From: PALSA-612 sp963776735
GTDB taxonomy: Bacteria > Actinomycetota > Thermoleophilia > Gaiellales > Gaiellaceae
Assembly (NCBI GenBank): GCA_963776735.1
Contig: CAVZNV010000007.1
Coordinates: 24,652 to 88,651, forward strand
Direction: 5' to 3'
Length of the DNA: 64,000 nt
The notes below the pieces were generated by a model. That model saw only the letters and a program-made list of their open reading frames with translations. It searched no databases and was not told where the DNA came from. Both the position numbers and the translations under genes were made by a program. Of the stretch, positions 58,471 through 64,000 are shown piece after piece. Each line of letters starts with the position of its first letter. Position 1 is the first letter of the stretch.

Positions 58471-59247
58471 CTAGCGGACAGGCAGGCTCGGTGCCGGGTC
58501 GACCACGAGCGTCACGTGGTTGCCCGCGTCGTGGGTCACGCCGGCGAGCGCCTGCTTCTCCACGGTCGAGAGGTCGATCAGCGTGCCGATCTTCGTCAGG
58601 CCGGCCGACACCGGCTCGTCGACCGCGAGTGCGGGGTCGGCTTTGAGCCGGGTCACGACGACCACGACCGATGCCTCCTGGGTCGGCTGGATCTCGATCT
58701 GGTTGCCGTACACCTTGCCGTCGAGGACGAAGTTCCCGATCGAGACCACGGTGCCGAACACCGGCGAGTAGACATCCGTGTCGGCCGCGGCGCCCACGTC
58801 GAGCGCGCCCGTCCCCGAACCCACTCCGCCGCCCAGCTCGTAGTACGTCGGCCCCTGGCCGCCGCCGCCGAACAGCCAGTGCACCATCCCGGCGAGGACG
58901 CCCTCGTTCGCCTGGCGGCCGACCGGCGTCAGCTCCAGCGACGTGCCGTCCGAGCCGTGGTAGCCGAGTGCCGTCACAGCGCCCTGCGAGATCGGCAGTT
59001 GGATGTTGAGCGTCCCCTGCGTCGCGACGATCATCGAGGACGGCGGGCTGTTCGGGTTCGCACGGCTGCCGCTCGGAAGCGAGTCCTGGAAGGGCGGCGC
59101 CGACGAGCTGAACGCGGCGACGACCAGGACGACGAAGATCGCGAGCGCGACCAGACCGAGAACCGCGAGTCGTCCGCTGCGTCTGGAGAGCCCGTTCCGC
59201 CGCCGTCGCGAGCGCGGAGGCCGCCCGGTGGCTCGGGAGGAGACCAT
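58471..59247 (-). CDS. Membrane-anchored peptidase M23-like protein, catalytic residues lacking
   Basis: A 258-residue protein: an arginine-rich cytoplasmic tail, one helix (LAVLGLVALAIFVVLVVAAF), a linker, then a beta-rich domain with DVYSPVFGTVVSIGNFVLDG and GNQIEIQPTQEASVVVVVTR resembling the lysostaphin fold of M23 peptidases. The usual HxxxD and HxH zinc ligands are missing (ALDVG and VVVTR stand there), so it probably binds without cutting, perhaps activating a cell-wall enzyme. ATG 59247 has TACGGT 8 nt upstream. Confidence 0.72.
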   Translation of the reverse strand: MVSSRATGRPPRSRRRRNGLSRRSGRLAVLGLVALAIFVVLVVAAFSSSAPPFQDSLPSGSRANPNSPPSSMIVATQGTLNIQLPISQGAVTALGYHGSDGTSLELTPVGRQANEGVLAGMVHWLFGGGGQGPTYYELGGGVGSGTGALDVGAAADTDVYSPVFGTVVSIGNFVLDGKVYGNQIEIQPTQEASVVVVVTRLKADPALAVDEPVSAGLTKIGTLIDLSTVEKQALAGVTHDAGNHVTLVVDPAPSLPVR

Positions 59248-59339
59248 CGGCGTCCACCGTAGCGCAGCCGTTCGCCACGTTTCAAACGAACCTGCGCGTG
59301 CGCTCGTCCGGCGGGCGGGCCGCGTACGATGGGCGGTCG

Positions 59340-60635
59340 ATGCCCCCGGGGGCCAAGATCCTGATCCCGCGGTGGATCCAGCTCGTCGGACTCCCGCTCA
59401 TCCTGCTCTTTCTCTGGGTGGTCGCAGGCGCGGTCAAGCACGTCCTCTTCCTGTTCATCGTCGCGCTGCTGATCGCGCTCTTCCTCGATCCGATCGTCCG
59501 GCTGTTCACGCACGCGAGATTGCCGCGCGGGTTCTCGGTCGCGATCGTCTACCTCGTCTCGGTGCTGTTCGTGATCGCCGTGCTCGCGGTGATCACCACG
59601 CTCGTCGTCACGCAGTCGAAACACGCCGCGACGCGCTTCGACAACTACTTCACGCAGAAGCATTCCTTCGTGATCAGCGGCAAGACGGTCGTCGAGACCG
59701 ACGCCGACCGCGACGTCGACCGGCTCCAGGAATGGCTGAACTCGCACAGCCTGTCCGGGATCCACGTCCAGAAGCAGGGTCACGACCTGGTCAAGAAGAT
59801 CCAGCAGAAGGACATCGGCAAGTACACGAACAAGATCGTCACCTTCCTCGAAGGCGCCGCGATCTCGGTCGGCAAGCTCGTCTTCGACCTCGTCCTGATC
59901 GCGGTGATCTCGATCTACATGCTGCTCGGGCTGCCGAAGTTGACGAGGTCGATCGACAAGCGCTTCCCGCCCCACGAAGGCTCCGAGCCCCTGATCGAGC
60001 GCATGAGCAAGGCGGTCGTCGGCTACGTCAAGGGGCAGACGCTCGTCTCGCTGATCATCGGCACGAGCGTCGGCGTCGGCATGTGGGTGATGGGCGTGAC
60101 CGGGCTCGTGCCTCATGCGGACCACTACGCGCTCCTGTTCGGCGGCTGGGCGGCGATCACCGAGCTGATCCCCTACCTCGGGCCGATCCTCGGCGCGGTG
60201 CCGCCCGTGCTCTATGCGCTCGTCGTGCACCCGCTCTCGGCGGTCTGGGTCGTGATCCTGTTCCTGTTCATCCACCAGATCGAGGGGCACGTCGTCGTCC
60301 CGAACGTGATGGGAAGCGCGCTGCGGCTGCACCCGCTGCTCGTCATCTTCGGGCTGCTCGCGGGCGAGGCGATCTACGGCTTCCCGGGCATCCTCGTCGC
60401 GCTGCCCTTCCTCGCAGCCGGTCGCGCTGCGTGGGAGTTCTTCTCCGAGCGCGTCGCCCTCGAGCCGTGGCCGGCGGGCGGGGTGGTGCCGGTCGACGTG
60501 GAGGTCGAGCCGTTGCCGCCGCCGGTTCCGCCTGCGGCGCCGGTCGCGACCGAGCCTGTGGTCGACGGTACGAACGGGCCGCCTGCGGCGGAGCCGGCGC
60601 CGCCGCCCGAGGACGCGCCGACGCAGGTTCGCTGA
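59340..60635 (+). CDS. AI-2E family transporter (PerM/TqsA-like)
   Basis: A 431-residue membrane protein with about eight helices in the AI-2E family arrangement. LDPIVRLFTHARLPRGFSVA is the first signature, and ITELIPYLGPILGAVPPVLY with HQIEGHVVVPNVMGSALRLH are the most conserved segments. Members transport diverse small compounds; AI-2 itself is not implied. The C-terminus is a proline-rich tail of about 50 residues. ATG with TACGAT 9 nt upstream. Confidence 0.9.
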   Translation: MPPGAKILIPRWIQLVGLPLILLFLWVVAGAVKHVLFLFIVALLIALFLDPIVRLFTHARLPRGFSVAIVYLVSVLFVIAVLAVITTLVVTQSKHAATRFDNYFTQKHSFVISGKTVVETDADRDVDRLQEWLNSHSLSGIHVQKQGHDLVKKIQQKDIGKYTNKIVTFLEGAAISVGKLVFDLVLIAVISIYMLLGLPKLTRSIDKRFPPHEGSEPLIERMSKAVVGYVKGQTLVSLIIGTSVGVGMWVMGVTGLVPHADHYALLFGGWAAITELIPYLGPILGAVPPVLYALVVHPLSAVWVVILFLFIHQIEGHVVVPNVMGSALRLHPLLVIFGLLAGEAIYGFPGILVALPFLAAGRAAWEFFSERVALEPWPAGGVVPVDVEVEPLPPPVPPAAPVATEPVVDGTNGPPAAEPAPPPEDAPTQVR

Positions 60636-60654
60636 TCCGCTCTACTCTTCGAGC

Positions 60655-61617
60655 GTGAGCACGTTCCCGGCCACCCGGCTCCGGCGGCTGCGCCGCACCG
60701 GCGCGCTGCGCGCACTCGTCGGCGAGACGCGGATCGACATGGGCGACGTGGTCATGCCGCTCTTCGTGAGCACCGAGGCGCTGCCGAACGAGGCGCTGCC
60801 CGCCATGAGCCGGCACACGGTCGACGGGCTCGTGCGCGAGGTCGAGGGCCTCGTCGCGGCGGGCGTTCCGGCCGTGATCCTCTTCGGCATCCCGGCGGCG
60901 AAGGACGAGGAAGGCACGGGTGCCTGGGTCGAGGACGGGATCGTCCAGCAGGCGCTGCGGGCGCTTCGCGAGCGCTTCCCGGAGCTGCTCCTGCTCACGG
61001 ACGTCTGCCTCTGCGAGTACACGTCCCACGGGCACTGCGGAGTGCTCGCCGGAGGAGAGGTCGACAACGACGCGACGCTCGAGCTGCTAGCACGTACGTC
61101 GCTGAGCCACGTCGAGGCCGGCGCGGACGCCGTCTGCCCCAGCGACATGATGGACGGCCGGGTCGGCGTGATCCGGGAGGCGCTCGACGACGCGGGCCAC
61201 GAGCACACGCCGATCGTCGCCTACTCCGCCAAGTACGCGTCCGCCTTCTACGGCCCGTTCCGCGATGCGGCCGATTCGACCCCGTCCTTCGGCGACCGTC
61301 GCGGCTACCAGATGGATCCGGCCAACGTGCGCGAGGCGCTGCGCGAGTGCGAGCTCGACCTGGCCGAAGGGGCCGACGTGATCATGGTCAAGCCGGCGCT
61401 GCCGTACCTCGACGTGATCCGCGCCGTGCGCGATCGCTTCCAGGTGCCCGTCGCGGCCTACAACGTCTCGGGCGAGTACGGGATGATCAAGGCGGCCGCC
61501 GCGCGCGGCTGGCTCGACGAGCGGCAGGCCGCGCTCGAGTCGCTGACGGCGATCAAGCGTGCCGGCGCCGACATCGTGATCACGTACTGGGCCCGAGACC
61601 TCGCTTCGTGGCTCTGA
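60655..61617 (+). CDS. hemB: Delta-aminolevulinic acid dehydratase (porphobilinogen synthase)
   Basis: A 320-residue enzyme that condenses two ALA molecules to porphobilinogen. DVCLCEYTSHGHCG carries the cysteine-rich zinc site, VAYSAKYASAFYGPFRDA the first Schiff-base lysine and IMVKPALPYLDVI the second. GTG 60655 sits exactly 6 nt after TACTCT, a leaderless start. It overlaps hemL, which makes its substrate. Confidence 0.97.
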   Translation: MSTFPATRLRRLRRTGALRALVGETRIDMGDVVMPLFVSTEALPNEALPAMSRHTVDGLVREVEGLVAAGVPAVILFGIPAAKDEEGTGAWVEDGIVQQALRALRERFPELLLLTDVCLCEYTSHGHCGVLAGGEVDNDATLELLARTSLSHVEAGADAVCPSDMMDGRVGVIREALDDAGHEHTPIVAYSAKYASAFYGPFRDAADSTPSFGDRRGYQMDPANVREALRECELDLAEGADVIMVKPALPYLDVIRAVRDRFQVPVAAYNVSGEYGMIKAAAARGWLDERQAALESLTAIKRAGADIVITYWARDLASWL

Positions 61618-62864
61618 CCACGCGCTCAGACCTCTGGCGGCGCGCGACTGCCCTGATTCCCGGTGGCGTCAACTCGCCGGTGCGGGCCATGCGCGCGGTG
61701 GGTCTCGACGAGCCGATCTTCGTTCGCCGCGGTGAGGGCGCGTGGCTCGAGGACGTCGACGGCAATCGCTACGTCGACTGGGTCATGTCGTGGGGGCCGC
61801 TGCTCTTCGGCCACGCCGATCCGGAGACGGTCGAGGCGGTGACGCGTGCGGCGGCGGACGGCACGTCGTTCGGAGCGCCGACGGAGGCCGAGGTCGAGCT
61901 GGCCGCGGAGATCGTCGCCGCGGTGCCCTCGGTGGAGATGGTGCGGCTCGTCTCGTCCGGCACGGAGGCGTCGATGTCGACGATCCGGCTGGCGCGCGCG
62001 GTGACGCAGCGCGACCGGATCCTCAAGTTCGCGGGCTGCTACCACGGTCACGTCGACTCGCTGCTCGCGAGCGCCGGGTCGGGTCTCGCCACCCTGGGGA
62101 TCCCCTCGACGCCCGGCGTGCCGAGCGCCGTTGCGGCCGACACGATCGTCTGCCCCTACAACGACGTCGACGCGGCCGAGGCGGCCTTGGCCCGCTACGG
62201 CGAGGGGCTCGCGTGCGTCCTGGTCGAGCCGGTGGCGGGAAACATGGGCGTCGGCCCGCCCGAGCCGGGTTTCCTCGAGGCGCTTCGCGCGCTCTGCGAC
62301 GCGTCGGGCGCGCTGCTCGTCTTCGACGAGGTGATCACGGGCTTCCGCGTCGCGCGCGGCGGCGCGCAGGAGCTGTACGGCATCCGGCCCGACCTGACCA
62401 TTCTCGGCAAGATCGTCGGCGGCGGACTCCCGCTCGCGGCCTTCGGCGGCCGCGCCGAGCTGATGGAGCGACTCGCGCCGACCGGCGACGTCTACCAGGC
62501 GGGCACCCTCTCCGGGAATCCGCTTGCGACCGCGGCGGGGCTCTCCGTCCTGCGACGGCTGCGCGATCCCGGCGTGTACGAGCAACTCGAGGAGCGCGGC
62601 GCGCGGCTCGAGGAGGGGCTTGCTCCCTTCGGACGCGTCCAGCGCGTCGGCGCGATGCTGACGCTGTTCCAGACCGACGAGCCGGTGCGCGACTTCGAGG
62701 ACGCGCAGCGCTGCGACACGGACCGCTACGGCGCCCTCTTCCGGCACCTGCTGTCGCGGGGCGTCTACGTGGCGCCGTCCCAGTTCGAGGCGATGTTCGT
62801 CTCGCTCGCGCACGGCGACGAGGAGATCGAACTGACGGTCGCTGCCGTCGCCGACTTCGCATGA
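61608..62864 (+). CDS. hemL: Glutamate-1-semialdehyde 2,1-aminomutase
   Basis: A 418-residue PLP enzyme that makes 5-aminolevulinate in the C5 pathway. LIPGGVNSPVRAMRAVG opens it, LVSSGTEASMSTIRLAR is the PLP phosphate site, LVFDEVITGFRVA and LTILGKIVGGGLPLAAFG include the PLP lysine. GTG 61608 overlaps the end of hemB by 10 bases. With hemB it gives the first two tetrapyrrole steps after glutamyl-tRNA reductase. Confidence 0.97.
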   Translation: MALTTRSDLWRRATALIPGGVNSPVRAMRAVGLDEPIFVRRGEGAWLEDVDGNRYVDWVMSWGPLLFGHADPETVEAVTRAAADGTSFGAPTEAEVELAAEIVAAVPSVEMVRLVSSGTEASMSTIRLARAVTQRDRILKFAGCYHGHVDSLLASAGSGLATLGIPSTPGVPSAVAADTIVCPYNDVDAAEAALARYGEGLACVLVEPVAGNMGVGPPEPGFLEALRALCDASGALLVFDEVITGFRVARGGAQELYGIRPDLTILGKIVGGGLPLAAFGGRAELMERLAPTGDVYQAGTLSGNPLATAAGLSVLRRLRDPGVYEQLEERGARLEEGLAPFGRVQRVGAMLTLFQTDEPVRDFEDAQRCDTDRYGALFRHLLSRGVYVAPSQFEAMFVSLAHGDEEIELTVAAVADFA

Positions 62865-63385
62865 CGACGATCTGGGACACGATCGCCGGAGAGGCGACCG
62901 ACGAGAGCGCGCTCTGGGGGCACGCACTGCTGCCGGCCCTCGAACGTGACCTCGAGCCGGTGTTCTCGCCGCTGGGCGAGGAGCGGTTCGCGCTCGGGCT
63001 GGAGACGATCTACGAGGGCTATCTCCTCCACTACGGCCGCCCGCGGCTGTTCACGCCGTCGGATCAGGACAACGCGCTGCTGCTCGGCGACTACCTCTAC
63101 GCGCACGGTCTCGTCCGCATCGCGTCGTTCCACGAGGTCGGCGCGGTGTCGGACCTCGCCGAGCTGATCTCGCTCTGCGCGCAGGTGCGCGCCGGCGGAC
63201 TCGGCGGCGACGGCGCGGCGTGGGCAGCGAGCGCCGCGCTGCTCGGCCAGGGCCGACTCGGCGCCGCCCGGGATGCGTTACGGCTCGGCGGCGACGACGG
63301 GCCGCTGCTCGCCCTCGCGCGCGAGGCCGCGGGCGCAGACGCGGTCGAACGCGCGCTCGCGTCGCACCACCTGCGCGTCGGTTAG
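62861..63385 (+). CDS. Hypothetical protein in the hem operon
   Basis: A 174-residue soluble, leucine- and alanine-rich helical protein (TIWDTIAGEATDESALWGHA, LYEGYLLHYGRPRLF-like segment IYEGYLLHYGRPRLF). No catalytic motif is recognised. Its ATG overlaps the hemL stop by 4 bases, so it is expressed with hemB and hemL and may help tetrapyrrole synthesis. The conserved YEGYLLHYG...FTPSDQDNALLLGDYLYAHG region suggests a real family of unknown role. Confidence 0.72.
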   Translation: MTTIWDTIAGEATDESALWGHALLPALERDLEPVFSPLGEERFALGLETIYEGYLLHYGRPRLFTPSDQDNALLLGDYLYAHGLVRIASFHEVGAVSDLAELISLCAQVRAGGLGGDGAAWAASAALLGQGRLGAARDALRLGGDDGPLLALAREAAGADAVERALASHHLRVG

Positions 63386-63394
63386 AGTCTCGCC

Positions 63395-63529
63395 GTGCTC
63401 GCGCTCCTCGCGGACATCCAGACCGAGGGCAAGGACGTCGTCATCGGGATGCTGATCGTCGGCCTGGTGATCATCGGCGTGATCGTCCTCGGCGAGCTCG
63501 CGGGCTGGGTCGCACACCGCCGCAAGTAG
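63395..63529 (+). CDS. 44-residue single-helix membrane protein
   Basis: GTG 63395 to TAG 63529 encodes a short acidic start (LALLADIQTEGKDV), one strong helix (VIGMLIVGLVIIGVIVLGEL) and a basic end (AGWVAHRRK). TAGAGT at 63383-63388 is exactly 6 nt before the GTG, giving good support despite the size. It lies between the hem operon and a secreted-protein gene. Confidence 0.68.
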   Translation: MLALLADIQTEGKDVVIGMLIVGLVIIGVIVLGELAGWVAHRRK

Positions 63530-63547
63530 GACCTCGCCGCAGCTCTC

Positions 63548-64000
63548 GTGCGTAGACCGCATGTGCGACTCGCGGTCGTCCTCCTTCTCCTGCTGCTGGC
63601 GGTGCCCGTTGCCGTTGCGGGGCGGCCGCAGCCGACTCTCGTGGTGACGAACGGCGTCAGTCTCTCTCCGTCGTGCGGCTCCCAGGATCGTGTCCGTCGC
63701 CGGTCGGCGGACGGTGCGGTGCTCGACGTGTCGCTCTCGCGGATCGGGTGCCATGTCGAAGCCGCCTCGGTCGCGCTTCTCGGCGCGCCGGCCGGGGCCT
63801 GGCTCTCGATCGGGACGACGGACGTCTACAAGGTCGGACGGATCGCGCTCGGGTGCCGAGGCTCGCTGGAGACGAGCTCGTTCCGCCTCGACCCCGGCAC
63901 GGCAACTGCCGAGGCCATGGTCGCCTCGACTCCTTCTCGGCGAGATGTGACGTTGCAGCCGGGCGGCCTGCTCCGCCTCCCACCGGTCTCCGCCGACCCA
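63548..64000 (+). CDS. Secreted cysteine-containing protein, cut by the window edge
   Basis: From GTG 63548 the frame stays open to the end of the window (151 codons). A signal peptide (RLAVVLLLLLLAVPVAVAG) is followed by a mature part with cysteines in SLSPSCGSQ, SRIGCHVEA and ALGCRGSLE. The C-terminus lies outside the window. No family recognised. Confidence 0.65.
   Translation, partial: MRRPHVRLAVVLLLLLLAVPVAVAGRPQPTLVVTNGVSLSPSCGSQDRVRRRSADGAVLDVSLSRIGCHVEAASVALLGAPAGAWLSIGTTDVYKVGRIALGCRGSLETSSFRLDPGTATAEAMVASTPSRRDVTLQPGGLLRLPPVSADP

Noticed and set aside
59286..59350. A possible sixth tri-repeat element before the AI-2E-family gene (TACGAT, then GGGCGG...CCCCCGGGGG)
   Set aside because: Only one repeat (CGTGCG) is in register and the others do not match, so it may be chance.

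Overview
This window is about 70% GC with high-GC codon use throughout. It looks chromosomal and actinobacterial; the gene mix (futalosine menaquinone gene mqnD, a PuuD urate oxidase with a cytochrome c tail, leaderless promoters, paaABCD, DUF3830) suggests a Thermoleophilia/Gaiellales-like lineage, but that placement is inference. I see no prophage, insertion sequence, plasmid module or CRISPR array.

Layout. 1-5.7 kb: SRPBCC protein, sulfite-oxidase-like enzyme, YgfZ, a tRNA-Arg with anticodon GCG, small hypotheticals, an S51 peptidase and an ornithine-cyclodeaminase homologue. 5.7-11 kb: mqnD, a thiolase, a polytopic membrane protein and an aldehyde dehydrogenase. 11.1-26.5 kb: a purine module. 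The minus-strand operon encodes an 8-oxoguanine/guanine deaminase, 5-hydroxyisourate hydrolase, OHCU decarboxylase, PuuD, a methyltransferase and DUF3830. The plus strand carries a BMP-type nucleoside ABC importer, a three-subunit xanthine dehydrogenase and adenine deaminase. Together they would import purine nucleosides and take adenine, guanine, hypoxanthine and xanthine through urate to allantoin. 26.7-33.5 kb: three enoyl-CoA hydratase-family genes, a stress protein, an AarF-type kinase, a structured tandem repeat, a proline racemase-family enzyme, and an unannotated-looking SelW-type selenoprotein. 33.7-41.5 kb: a GNAT-nucleotidyltransferase fusion, a beta-lactamase-family protein, an Hsp100 ATPase fused to a release-factor-like module, HtpX and LemA. 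43.4-46.3 kb: paaABCD with a divergent TetR regulator and a PaaR-type operator. 46.3-64 kb: an oxidoreductase, a lipid kinase, the 2-oxoacid dehydrogenase E1/E2 genes around a formamidase homologue, cell-envelope membrane proteins, YmdB, an AI-2E-family protein, hemB-hemL and small membrane or secreted proteins.

Three observations stand out. First, a CxxU SelW/Rdx-like gene at 33476-33688 has an in-frame TGA, a plausible bacterial SECIS hairpin and its own promoter. Second, the gene at 36400-39517 joins a ClpB-like double AAA+ ATPase to an RF2-like domain that has lost both the codon-reading and GGQ regions. Third, five short elements share three or four CGKSAC-like repeats spaced exactly 11 bp, a TANNNT box at a fixed distance, and a G-run/C-run/G-run hairpin where the RNA would begin.

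Many genes have a TANNNT box about 6-9 nt upstream of the start codon, so leaderless or near-leaderless transcription appears common. This pattern also decided several start choices and supports some very small genes. Six otherwise normal genes carry single-base frameshifts, five of them insertions. I think residual sequencing or assembly indels are the likeliest cause, so those genes are described as whole.
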